The position numbers and the translations under genes were made by a program. Below, piece by piece: positions 16,875-24,629 of a DNA stretch of 51,440 nt. The stretch comes from Clostridiales bacterium (GTDB taxonomy: Bacteria > Bacillota > Clostridia > Oscillospirales > CAG-272): assembly GCA_022800625.1 (NCBI GenBank), contig JAAWQR010000016.1, positions 1-51,440 of the forward strand. Direction: 5' to 3'. A model generated the notes under the pieces. The model did not search any database, had not been told where the DNA came from, and was given only the letters and a program-made list of their open reading frames with translations. Position 1 is the stretch's first letter; every line of letters begins with the position of its first letter.

Positions 16875-17849
16875 ATGAAAAAGAAAAATATTATTCTTTT
16901 AGCAGTTCTTGTTGCAATAACTGCGGCTTTGCTTGTGACATATTTTGCGCTTAACAGCGCAGCGGATAAAAAGGCTGCGCAAAGCGAAGCTGATAACGCC
17001 GAGAACCTCATAGCTCTCGCTGATTACAGCGCAGATGACATTGACGGAATAAAATATACGGTGGGCGAGAAATCTGAGACCTTTGTAATACGCGACGGAG
17101 TATGGTACCTTGAAGATGATGAAAAATTTCCACTGAAGCAGGATATTCTGACAGCTCTTGCGAAAAGCATGTCATCACTTGCCGCAAGCCGCACTGTTGA
17201 CAAAAATGAGGTCGAGGATGAATCGGCTTTGGGATTTAACGAACCGAAAGCAATTATAAATGTTTCTCTCGGAGATGTGACATACGAATATGAATTCGGT
17301 GCGGTGAATTCGTTTAATTCTCAGACTTATCTGAAAACAGGCGATGCGGTTTATATGATAGACGATAAGATAACCTCAACACTTAAAACGGAGCATGCCG
17401 ATCTTATCGATATTAAGGATAAATTTCCGAGTGAAGCGCAGAGCGAGCCTGTATCGGTAACTGTCAGAGATGCCGACGGCAGAGAAAATATTATTTCGGA
17501 TACGGACGGAATGCAGAAGCTTACAAAGATTATAAGCTCTTTGATGGCTAAAAAGGATTATGCTCTTTACGGCCTTGGTTCCGAAGAACTGACAGAGCAG
17601 GGGATAACCGATGACAGTGCTTCTGTGACGGTCAAATATAAAACGTCGGTATCGTCCGATACAGGTGAGAATACAAAGATAGACGCTGTGTTTAAAATTT
17701 TCTTTGGCAAAGATGCTGACGGAAATTACGTGTATGCGGTACAGGACGGCAGCATGACGTATAATGTTTCTGAAAGCGATCTTACCGATATATTTGAGTA
17801 TATTGACTATACATCGCCTGAAACAGAAACGGCGGAAACAGAAGAATAA
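16875..17849 (+). CDS. DUF4340 domain protein
   Basis: 324 residues: an N-terminal anchor (IILLAVLVAITAALLVTYFAL), then repeated DUF4340 modules (IKYTVGEKSETFVIRDGVWYLEDDEKFPLKQDILTALAKSMSSLAASRTV; then FGAVNSFNSQTYLKTGDAVYMI). RBS AGGAGGAAG. DUF4340 proteins regularly follow GldG in Clostridia and cyanobacteria. It is exposed outside the membrane and closes the operon before a strong terminator. Confidence 0.9.
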   Translation: MKKKNIILLAVLVAITAALLVTYFALNSAADKKAAQSEADNAENLIALADYSADDIDGIKYTVGEKSETFVIRDGVWYLEDDEKFPLKQDILTALAKSMSSLAASRTVDKNEVEDESALGFNEPKAIINVSLGDVTYEYEFGAVNSFNSQTYLKTGDAVYMIDDKITSTLKTEHADLIDIKDKFPSEAQSEPVSVTVRDADGRENIISDTDGMQKLTKIISSLMAKKDYALYGLGSEELTEQGITDDSASVTVKYKTSVSSDTGENTKIDAVFKIFFGKDADGNYVYAVQDGSMTYNVSESDLTDIFEYIDYTSPETETAETEE

Positions 17850-17888
17850 AGAGAAGAGGCGGATCAGTATGATCCGCCTCTTCTCTTT
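17848..17888. terminator. Strong terminator of the ABC/GldG/DUF4340 operon
   Basis: A perfect 18-base stem (17848-17865 with 17871-17888), five-base loop, starting inside the stop codon; A/T flanks allow function in either direction. Confidence 0.92.
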
Positions 17889-17973
17889 ATCGTTCGTTTT
17901 TGAAAAAAAGTTTCACTCATGTTCATTTTATTTATTTATCGAATTGTTTTGAACAAATAATCATATAAATCTC

Positions 17974-18002
17974 TTGACTTACGTTCAAAATAATGATATA
18001 AT
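17974..18002 (+). promoter_or_regulatory. Promoter of the solute-binding protein gene
   Basis: TTGACT (17974-17979), 17 bases, TATAAT (17997-18002). CTTACGTTCAAAA (17978-17990) in the spacer recurs as CTTGCGTTCAAAA at 18041-18053, and TTTTGAAC at 17947-17954 is its inverse; these may be operator half-sites. Confidence 0.75.
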
Positions 18003-18078
18003 AAATTGCAATGAACTGAAGGGTAGCATTTAATCAGCAACTTGCGTTCAAAAAATCAAAAACAGGATGGAAATTGAA

Positions 18079-19074
18079 ATGAAAAAGAAAATAATGAAAG
18101 TATCAACGATTCTGATGTCGGCAGCGCTTCTATGCTCGGCTTTCAGCGGTTGTGCGAAAGAAAAAAAGAGTATCACCGTATATGCTTCGGCGGAGGATTT
18201 CAGAATTGAAACAGCACAGAAAATGCTGAATCAAAAATTCCCGGAATATAATATAAAAATTGATTATCAATCAACGGGTGATCTTTCTGCAAAGCTGCTT
18301 GCAGAGGGGAAGGATACAGAGGCAGACATTATATGGGAGCTTGAAAATCCGTATCTTGAAAAACTCGGAGACAATCTTGCAACACTCACAGATGTTGATT
18401 TCAGCAAATATGATGATACACTTGTTCCGGCAAGCCGCAAGTATGTACCGCTTGATAAATCGAGCGGATCAATAATACTTAATACTTCTCTTCTCAAAGA
18501 AAAGGGGCTTGAAGAGCCTGAGTCATATGACGATCTTTTAAAGCCGGAGTATAAGGGACTTGTATCAATGCCGAGTCCGAAATCTTCGGGTACAGGCTAT
18601 ATATTTTACCTTAACATGGTAAATGAACGCGGCACGGAAGCAGCTCTTGAATATTTTGATAAGCTTTCTGAAAATATTTCTGGGCAGGGTTATACAACAT
18701 CAGGATCAGGTCCCGTCCAGGCACTGAAAATGGGAGAAGCGGCAATAGCACTCGGTCTGACCTTTCAGGCTGTGAGTGAAATTACCAACGGAGCGGACTA
18801 TAAAATAGTTTATTTTGAAGAAGGCGCTCCGTATACCGTCTACTCAACTGCGCTGATCGAAGGCAGACAGAACGACGAAGATATAATGAAAGTGTTTAAT
18901 TATATTATTGATGAAGTAAATCCGCACGACAACAAACTGTATACTCCCGAAAAGGTATTTAAGAGCCGTGACTTCACTCTGCCTAACTATCCGACTGATA
19001 TTAAATATGCCGATATGAAGGGCGTATCGGATATAGAAGTGAAGAATTCGCTGTTGGATCAATGGAAATATTGA
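18079..19074 (+). CDS. Extracellular solute-binding lipoprotein (family 1, AfuA/FutA-like)
   Basis: 331 residues from ATG 18079, with AGGATGG nine bases upstream; the ATG at 18067 overlaps that site. Signal peptide with lipobox FSGC, then KSITVYASAEDF and the ADIIWELENPYLEKL, SSGSIILNTSLL and SSGTGYIFYL segments of periplasmic-binding-protein type 2 folds used for ferric iron, thiamine or 2-aminoethylphosphonate uptake. No permease or ATPase gene lies beside it, so it is an orphan. The repeated CGTTCAAAA elements at its promoter suggest ligand-dependent control. Confidence 0.9.
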   Translation: MKKKIMKVSTILMSAALLCSAFSGCAKEKKSITVYASAEDFRIETAQKMLNQKFPEYNIKIDYQSTGDLSAKLLAEGKDTEADIIWELENPYLEKLGDNLATLTDVDFSKYDDTLVPASRKYVPLDKSSGSIILNTSLLKEKGLEEPESYDDLLKPEYKGLVSMPSPKSSGTGYIFYLNMVNERGTEAALEYFDKLSENISGQGYTTSGSGPVQALKMGEAAIALGLTFQAVSEITNGADYKIVYFEEGAPYTVYSTALIEGRQNDEDIMKVFNYIIDEVNPHDNKLYTPEKVFKSRDFTLPNYPTDIKYADMKGVSDIEVKNSLLDQWKY

Positions 19075-19255
19075 GCTGCAATATATGAAGACGGGCAAGA
19101 TAGCTCTGCTGTAGAAATTTTAAGAATGCCGTATAAATTGAGTGCATAAACAATTATTGAAATAAAATTACCGACAGAGTTAAAGTATGTCGTTAGCGAA
19201 GTTTTATGTAAATTGTATGGGATGACAAAAAAGTGCCGCAAAAATTCTATAACGC

Positions 19256-19293
19256 AAACCATCACTCGTAAATTCAGAATGATGGTTTTGTTG
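19256..19293 (+). terminator. Probable terminator after the solute-binding protein
   Basis: AAACCATCA (19256-19264) pairs with TGATGGTTT (19280-19288), followed by TGTTGTG; moderate U-tract, 180 bases after the stop. The intervening sequence has no convincing gene. Confidence 0.5.
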
Positions 19294-19332
19294 TGTAAAA
19301 AGACTATTGCCATTGATAAAAAAATCCAATGA

Positions 19333-19456
19333 TATAATACAAGATGGAGAAGTCAACCGTAAGTTAAATATCAAAGGAGATTAACTATAAAAATCAAGTA
19401 ACAAGAGGAAGAAACTATAAAAGCAGATAGATCTTTTGTTTCTATCTGCTTGTGTT
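19333..19456 (+). ncRNA. Possible short untranslated transcript
   Basis: TATAAT (19333-19338) is followed by two purine-rich ribosome-like sites, AAAGGAG and AGAGGAAG, each leading to CTATAAAA rather than ATG. A clean terminator follows (AAGCAGATAGA 19421-19431 with TCTATCTGCTT 19441-19451, then TGTTTT). No -35 at a proper distance is seen. It may be a small RNA or the remains of a short gene. From 19457 to 19676 I see no gene. Confidence 0.3.
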
Positions 19457-19676
19457 TTCCAATATTCAGTTGTCACAAGAGTTTGTTTCTCTTAAAAGAG
19501 GTAAAATATGCGTTTTTATCTGTCATTCAGCCTTTTACTTTCTCGACTCTAAAAGCGGCGCCCCACGATATAATCAGGGACTGCATATATTTTATGCAAG
19601 CTTTTTATGAAGAGACTGTGAAAAAGATGGTTTCAGCGATTTGGTATTGAGATTTGCACTCTCACAATATCAAATA

Positions 19677-20072
19677 CTATATTGTTTTTATCATTGCGAT
19701 TTTTTCAGGTGTAATATCAAATTCGTAAACAAAGCCTTTTCTTTTATATAATCTGATTGCATTGGAATTATTTTTGTGAACATGAAGTCTTATTGTTTCA
19801 AGACCCATATTTTTGAAATGTTTTACAGCAAAATCTATAATGCAGCTGCCAATTCCATTTCCGCGAAAATCAGATGCCACGGCAAAATAAGAAAAATGTC
19901 CGCAACCTTCTTCTCTAATTGAAAGAGCGCATCCGCCAATATAAGCGAAAGCTTTCCTTTTTCCACCATTGATAGATTCTACTAGCTTGCTTGGAGTATC
20001 CCGAAAAGATATGCACTTGTCAAGCTCGTTTATGCTTAATTCAATAATGTTACCGTCAATTTCTTTCTTCAT
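19677..20072 (-). CDS. GNAT-family N-acetyltransferase
   Basis: 131 residues. The acetyl-CoA loop is VASDFRGNGIGSCIIDFAV (RGNGIG, about residues 66-84), followed by LHVHKNNSNAIRLYKRKGFVYE, the N..A..LY...GF motif. Substrate unknown; unrelated in detail to the GNAT at 4868. Single gene upstream of the tRNA terminator. Confidence 0.88.
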   Translation of the reverse strand: MKKEIDGNIIELSINELDKCISFRDTPSKLVESINGGKRKAFAYIGGCALSIREEGCGHFSYFAVASDFRGNGIGSCIIDFAVKHFKNMGLETIRLHVHKNNSNAIRLYKRKGFVYEFDITPEKIAMIKTI

Positions 20073-20133
20073 TATTTTTCCTCAACTACATTTTTTAGAA
20101 ATATACAGTGTTTTTTGAAAAGATCAAATAACG

Positions 20134-20174
20134 AAAAAAACTACAAGTTTCATTATGACAAAACTTGTAGTTTT
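20134..20174 (-). terminator. Terminator of tRNA-Leu
   Basis: AAAACTACAAGTTT (20137-20150) pairs perfectly with AAACTTGTAGTTTT (20161-20174); on the minus strand TTT follows, directly after the tRNA. Confidence 0.9.
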
Positions 20175-20176
20175 AA

Positions 20177-20260
20177 TGCGGGTAAGAGGACTTGAACCTC
20201 CACCGGATTGCTCCGACTAGAACCTGAATCTAGCGCGTCTGCCAATTCCGCCATACCCGC
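20177..20260 (-). tRNA. tRNA-Leu (anticodon CAG)
   Basis: 84 bases, cloverleaf read directly. The acceptor stem GCGGGTA pairs with TACCCGC, with discriminator A. The anticodon stem CTAGA/TCTAG encloses loop TTCAGGT, giving CAG for CUG codons. A long variable arm is typical of leucine tRNA, and the T-arm is GAGGTTCAAGTCCTC. The CCA end is not encoded. Confidence 0.97.
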
Positions 20261-20304
20261 ATATTACGATTTGATTGAATGTGACATTCACACTCAACAC
20301 ATTA

Positions 20305-20333
20305 ATTATATCATAAACAGAATGAAAATTCAA
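20305..20333 (-). promoter_or_regulatory. Promoter of tRNA-Leu
   Basis: Minus-strand TTGAAT (20333-20328), 17 bases, TATAAT (20310-20305), 45 bases before the tRNA. Between 20334 and 20502 I see no gene. Confidence 0.75.
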
Positions 20334-20502
20334 GTACTATTTTAATTATTTTTATCTTAATTCAAAAAAGCTGATTTGTACCGAAGCACGTTTTCAAAAG
20401 CAGTAATGGTGAGTACAGATAAAAAATCAAGATATGTCTGAGCCTTAAAGTTCTTGCTTCAGACTTTCAACGCACAATTTTATTAAAATTTTATATAACT
20501 TA

Positions 20503-20531
20503 TTGAGAGAAAACAGCTTTTATGATATAAT
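20503..20531 (+). promoter_or_regulatory. Promoter of ychF
   Basis: TTGAGA (20503-20508), 17 bases, TATAAT (20526-20531), about 80 bases before the ATG. Confidence 0.75.
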
Positions 20532-20613
20532 AACTTACAGAACTTTTTTTACAAATGGCGTAAAACTTTTAAGTAATTAAAAACCCCTTAAAATAAAGGA
20601 GATTTGAAAATAA

Positions 20614-21708
20614 ATGAAACTCGGAATAATCGGATTGCCGAACGTCGGCAAGAGCACACTTTTTAACGCAATTACGGGAGCAGGTGCGGCAAGCGCAAAC
20701 TATCCGTTCTGTACTATCGAGCCGAATGTCGGTGTTGTACATGTTCCCGATTCGCGTCTTGATAAGCTCAGCGAGATGTACTCTCCCGAACTCTATACTC
20801 CTGCAACTGTCGAATTTGTGGATATAGCAGGACTTGTCAGAGGTGCATCAAAGGGAGAAGGACTCGGTAATAAATTTTTGTCCCACATCAGAGATGTTGA
20901 TGCTGTAGTCCATGTGCTCAGATGTTTTGATAATGATGATATAATTCATGTTGACGGAAGTGTAGATCCGATACGAGACCTTGAAACAATAAATCTTGAA
21001 CTTATTTTTTCAGATATAGAGACTTTGGAGCGCAGAATTGCAAAAACCGAAAAGCTTCTCAAAGGAGATAAGACTCTTGCAGGAGAGCTTGAGCTTTTAA
21101 ACATGATTAAATCTTCTCTTGAAGACGGAATGACGGCGCGCGCTATCGGACTTACCGATGATGAGAAGGATATGCTCGGCGATATGTCTCTCCTCACTCT
21201 CAAACCCGTAATATATGCAGCAAATGTTTCTGAGGACGAAGCGGCAGGAGTAAGCCCCGATAATGAGTATTATAACAAAGTCAAAGAGGCAGCAGCGGCT
21301 GAAGGCGCTGAGGTAATCCCCGTGTGCGCCGGAATCGAAGCTGAGATAGCAGAGCTTGACCCGGAAGAAAAGAAGATGTTCCTTGATGAAATGGGAATAA
21401 AAGAGAGCGGACTTGACCGACTGATAAAAGCAAGCTATTCGCTTCTCGGATACATCAGCTATCTTACCGCAGGACCGAAGGAAGTCAGAGCTTGGACGAT
21501 AACACGCGGCACCAAAGCTCCTCAGGCGGCAGGGAAGATACACAGCGACTTTGAGAGAGGATTTATCAGAGCTGAGATCGTTTCGTTTGACGATCTTATG
21601 GAATGCGGATCTATGACAGCTGCAAAGGAGCGCGGACTTGTTCGGAGTGAAGGGAAGGACTACGTCATCTGTGACGGCGATGTTGTGCTCTTCAGATTTA
21701 ATGTTTGA
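20614..21708 (+). CDS. ychF: Ribosome-binding ATPase YchF
   Basis: 364 residues, the full Obg-family YchF/OLA1 length. P-loop [12 protein letters not shown] (6-17), switch [16 protein letters not shown]3 [20 protein letters not shown], a coiled-coil insert (about 130-165) and the C-terminal TGS domain ([38 protein letters not shown]). YchF prefers ATP and acts on ribosomes in stress and translation-initiation control. RBS AAGGAG. Single gene with its own promoter and terminator. Confidence 0.97.
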   Translation: MKLGIIGLPNVGKSTLFNAITGAGAASANYPFCTIEPNVGVVHVPDSRLDKLSEMYSPELYTPATVEFVDIAGLVRGASKGEGLGNKFLSHIRDVDAVVHVLRCFDNDDIIHVDGSVDPIRDLETINLELIFSDIETLERRIAKTEKLLKGDKTLAGELELLNMIKSSLEDGMTARAIGLTDDEKDMLGDMSLLTLKPVIYAANVSEDEAAGVSPDNEYYNKVKEAAAAEGAEVIPVCAGIEAEIAELDPEEKKMFLDEMGIKESGLDRLIKASYSLLGYISYLTAGPKEVRAWTITRGTKAPQAAGKIHSDFERGFIRAEIVSFDDLMECGSMTAAKERGLVRSEGKDYVICDGDVVLFRFNV

Positions 21709-21721
21709 TATATAGTCAAGA

Positions 21722-21739
21722 CCACCGGTAAACCGGTGG
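21722..21739 (+). repeat. GC-rich hairpin, possible IS200/IS605 end
   Basis: CCACCGGT pairs with ACCGGTGG around AA. It lies between ychF and the TnpA tail, where an IS200/IS605 subterminal hairpin would be expected, but no intact second end is seen. Confidence 0.4.
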
Positions 21740-21794
21740 CTTGCACAGTCCCTAAAAGGGGCACAGAAGTTTGATACCGCATTACCATCACAGG

Positions 21795-21822
21795 CAGCCG
21801 CTCACGTGCGGCTGTCTTTTTT
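21795..21822 (+). terminator. Terminator downstream of ychF
   Basis: CAGCCGC (21795-21801) pairs with GCGGCTG (21808-21814), then TCTTTTTT. Confidence 0.85.
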
Positions 21823-21824
21823 GA

Positions 21825-21959
21825 CTACTTATTTTTGCTACCCGTGAACGGGTCGGTGTATTTCTTAATACTTACTTGATCCTGAGCAAAATCTTTCTCA
21901 AGCTGATTTCGTATATACTCCGCAATCATTTTGCTGTTTTGACCTATAGTAGGGCAAGG
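21825..21959 (-). pseudogene. IS200/IS605 TnpA transposase, C-terminal remnant
   Basis: Minus-strand frame ending at TAG 21827-21825 reads TIGQNSKMIAEYIRNQLEKD, then FAQDQVSIKKYTDPFTGSKN and K. This is the conserved tail of Y1 transposase TnpA (helix carrying the region after the catalytic Tyr, then the DPFTG end). Upstream the frame is soon lost to a stop, and no catalytic HUH or Tyr region is found, so the gene is 5'-truncated and dead. From 21960 to 22166 I see only a GAGGGTT/AACCCTC hairpin (22044-22067) and no gene. Confidence 0.75.
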
Positions 21960-22166
21960 GGTGGATTAACGTCGTTGCTATCACCATCATGTAGCTTACT
22001 TCTCGAAATAGTCTCTCTTATATTTCCTCCAAACTTTTATTCTGAGGGTTAGGAAACATGAACCCTCCATACACAATTCATTTTCATATGTTATAACCCT
22101 TTCTATAAATATAGTTTGTATTCACACATCAAATATGATGTCGATACCAAAAAGTATTATGCGGTA

Positions 22167-23144
22167 TTATTGCTCCTTGGTGCAATATCTCGTATAACTT
22201 GTGAACTTCAAATTCACACCAAGTGAACGTGCCAAATCAGCAATAGTGCTTTCGTCATTGTCGGTGTACCAGCATCCACTAATGACACTATCTATTTTAC
22301 TGAAACCGGCAAGCACAGTGTCCTCATATAAATCATCAAACACATCGGGGCGTTTTTCAATCAAAAACCTTTGTGCTTCTTTTGGGAGAGCTGCAAGAGT
22401 TTCCTTGTTTACAAAACCTGTTGATGTAATGAGTTTGCCACCGGGCTTCAATACTCTGAAAGCTTCTTTTAAGGCTTTTGCCTTTATGCCTTCGCAGTTA
22501 CCAATGCCTCCACCATCCGATATGATGTCAATACTGTTATCCTTGAAAGGCATATTGCAAAAATCGAAAGCAGCGTAATAGATGTTGGGAGAATCAAGCG
22601 ATTTATCTAGGAAGGATTTCCATTCACGAACAACCGTTGGAGAAAGATCGCTGATTATAACCGTCGCATCCGGATTTGCTTTGAGAATGTAAGGCATATA
22701 TCCACCACCGGGACCTGCACCGATTTCAAGAATGATTCCATAACAAGAAGCAATCTGTTTTCCGATGTCATCCATATAGGCGTTGTCGGCTCTTGAATAT
22801 TCCCAACTATGCTTTATCCATTTGCCGCTTTGTATTTCATTTGCCCATTCGATATTGTAACCACGTTCCTGTTCCGGCACAAAGTAGGCGATTCCAGAAC
22901 GTCCGGTTTCCTTACCAGTTAATTTGCAAAGTAGATCAACATCTTCAAGCATTTCATTAATTGTAACCTTGTACAGATGCGACAGCTCCAACAGTATATC
23001 AATGTCCGGTACTGCATTTCCGCACTCCCATTTTGAGACAGCCTGCGAAGTAACTCCGAGCTTTTCGGCTAAAACTGTTTGCGACAAACCTGCCTTACGT
23101 CTAAGTGCAGATATTCTTTTTCCAAAATGAATTTTATTTACCAT
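22167..23144 (-). CDS. XRE HTH - SAM methyltransferase fusion
   Basis: 325 residues. Residues 7-62 are an XRE HTH (ISALRRKAGLSQTVLAEKLGVTSQAVSKWECGNAVPDI). From ~130 on is a class I methyltransferase: motif I IILEIGAGPGGGYMPYIL, acidic end of strand 2 VIISD, motif II/III DIISDGGGIGN and the VLKPGGKLITSTGF hallmark. It may methylate a small molecule or protein under its own transcriptional control. DNA or RNA target motifs (such as NPPY) are absent. A TATAAT about 30 bases upstream of the ATG has a poor -35. It sits beside an IS remnant, so transfer is possible. Confidence 0.9.
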   Translation of the reverse strand: MVNKIHFGKRISALRRKAGLSQTVLAEKLGVTSQAVSKWECGNAVPDIDILLELSHLYKVTINEMLEDVDLLCKLTGKETGRSGIAYFVPEQERGYNIEWANEIQSGKWIKHSWEYSRADNAYMDDIGKQIASCYGIILEIGAGPGGGYMPYILKANPDATVIISDLSPTVVREWKSFLDKSLDSPNIYYAAFDFCNMPFKDNSIDIISDGGGIGNCEGIKAKALKEAFRVLKPGGKLITSTGFVNKETLAALPKEAQRFLIEKRPDVFDDLYEDTVLAGFSKIDSVISGCWYTDNDESTIADLARSLGVNLKFTSYTRYCTKEQ

Positions 23145-23276
23145 AAAATCACGCCTCTTTCTTCTTGGTACTTATATTATATCGCATTTCTCAGATTTGT
23201 TGGAAGCGACGGGTTGTTTCACGAGTTCGGCTACCTACAACTGTGAGTTGGAATACGAGGTCTTGGGCAAGAATGA

Positions 23277-23399
23277 TTATTTATCAATTCTGCCGAACTT
23301 GAGCAATATCTCAGCATGCTTTACAAACCAGTCATTTATACAATCCTTGAATTTTCCACGGTATAAGAACCCAAGCCCCGTTGTTTTTTCAAGGGTATC
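23277..23399 (-). pseudogene. Orphan C-terminal coding remnant, family unknown
   Basis: Minus-strand frame from just after a TAG to TAA at 23279-23277 reads DTLEKTTGLGFLYRGKFKDC then INDWFVKHAEILLKFGRIDK. Codon usage and composition look protein-like, with a clean end, yet there is no start codon or ribosome site. It looks like the tail of a gene whose front was deleted, lying right behind the truncated MocR gene. I do not recognise the family. Confidence 0.45.
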
Positions 23400-23442
23400 C
23401 TAAAATAACGTCGCGGTGTTCTTTTCTAAGTTTGTAAAATCA

Positions 23443-24537
23443 TTATTTTCCCTGCATTTCCTTACGCTTTTTTCGCCTTACGCGGTTTATGTGCCGCTCA
23501 AAATCTCCGTTTGTAATCAGCTCTGCCAACACAATCTGTATAAATGTAGGCACGGTGCATGAATAAAATCCGAGCTTCTCTTCAAATTCACATGCTAAAT
23601 CTAAAGGCAAAACCATATATCCCGTCCTGAACGAAGAAGATACAGTTTTTGAAAATGTGTTCATATATATTACATTGTCGCTTGATGTGTGTGAAAACAA
23701 TGTTTCTTCAGGCTTTTTTGATACGGAAAACTCAGATTCAAAATCGTCTTCCACGATGAAGCTGTCTTTTTTTTCTGCCCAGCGAATATATTCATGTCTC
23801 TTTGAAGCTGATGCGCTGACTCCGCTCGGAAAGCTGCGGTACGGCGTGATATGAAGTACATCTGCATCGGTTCTTTGCAGTGCCGCGCTTTCGATGCCGT
23901 CGCTTCCGAGAGGCAGCATTCTGTAGCGAACGTCTGACATACGGTAGACCTGCTCTATCTGCTTGTACGACGGAGATTCTACCGCGTAAATTTTATCTCT
24001 TCCAAGCAGCTCGACTATCAGGCTGTAAAGATATTCCGCTCCCGAACCGATAATGATCTGCTTTGTTTTACAAATGATTCCTCGGCTTCGCGCAAGATAC
24101 TGCCTGATAGCTTCACGAAGCTCTGCACAGCCTGCATTCGGAGATTTATTTAAAATAGCTTCGCCGCAGTCGCTCATAACGCCTCGCATTGTCTTTGTGA
24201 GGACGGAAAAAGGGAAGCTTTCCGAGACTGATATATCTGTATTCGTCTGAGCATTCGATTTATCGGATTTGTCCGAAAAAGATGCAAAGCCGTCATCTGC
24301 GCGGAAAATTACAAAATATCCGCTTCTTTCCACGGCTTCTGCATATCCCTCGTCGCACAGCAGGGCATATGCGTGTTCAACCGTTACTGTGCTTATATCA
24401 AGCTCGTCTGCTGTCAGCCGTTTTGACGGGAGTTTGCTTCCGTATGGGTACAGCTGACTTATGATGTCTTCACGAATTTGTATGTATAGCTGAAGATATG
24501 CAGGTGCGGATGAATTTTTTTGAATTACATATTTCAT
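23443..24537 (-). CDS. MocR-type GntR/aminotransferase regulator (PdxR-like), C-terminally truncated
   Basis: 364 residues versus about 460-480 for the family. Residues 10-75 are the GntR winged helix (YLQLYIQIREDIISQLYPYGSKLPSKRLTADELDISTVTVEHAYALL). The rest is the fold-type I aminotransferase domain: GSGAEYLYSL, IVEDDFESEFS, and YMNTFSKTVSSSFRTGYMVLP with the PLP lysine in SKT. It stops at HINRVRRKKRKEMQGK, where normal members continue ~100 residues. Divergent from a B6 kinase gene, so a PdxR-like PLP sensor is inferred. Loss of the small domain may disable PLP sensing. Confidence 0.88.
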   Translation of the reverse strand: MKYVIQKNSSAPAYLQLYIQIREDIISQLYPYGSKLPSKRLTADELDISTVTVEHAYALLCDEGYAEAVERSGYFVIFRADDGFASFSDKSDKSNAQTNTDISVSESFPFSVLTKTMRGVMSDCGEAILNKSPNAGCAELREAIRQYLARSRGIICKTKQIIIGSGAEYLYSLIVELLGRDKIYAVESPSYKQIEQVYRMSDVRYRMLPLGSDGIESAALQRTDADVLHITPYRSFPSGVSASASKRHEYIRWAEKKDSFIVEDDFESEFSVSKKPEETLFSHTSSDNVIYMNTFSKTVSSSFRTGYMVLPLDLACEFEEKLGFYSCTVPTFIQIVLAELITNGDFERHINRVRRKKRKEMQGK

Positions 24538-24564
24538 CTGGTTATGTAAAATTCTCCATTTCTG

Positions 24565-24604
24565 ACTATTTTCATATATCCAAATATATTATATACTATT
24601 TTCA
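24565..24604 (+). promoter_or_regulatory. Direct-repeat operator and promoter of the B6 salvage genes
   Basis: ACTATTTTCA occurs at 24565-24574 and again at 24595-24604, exactly 30 bases (about three helical turns) apart. TTTTCA (24569-24574), 17 bases, TATACT (24592-24597) forms the promoter between the two. Paired direct repeats are the known binding pattern of MocR/PdxR regulators. Confidence 0.55.
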
Positions 24605-24629
24605 GAAAAAATCAATGAGGCAGGGAAAA

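Noticed and set aside
19450-19650. 66-codon plus-strand frame after the small terminator
   Set aside because: It has no ribosome site, begins inside the terminator and has no recognisable motif.
24498-24629. Longer N-terminus of the B6 kinase
   Set aside because: It would overlap the divergent regulator and cover the operator/promoter; ATG 24630 has a good ribosome site and matches the family start.
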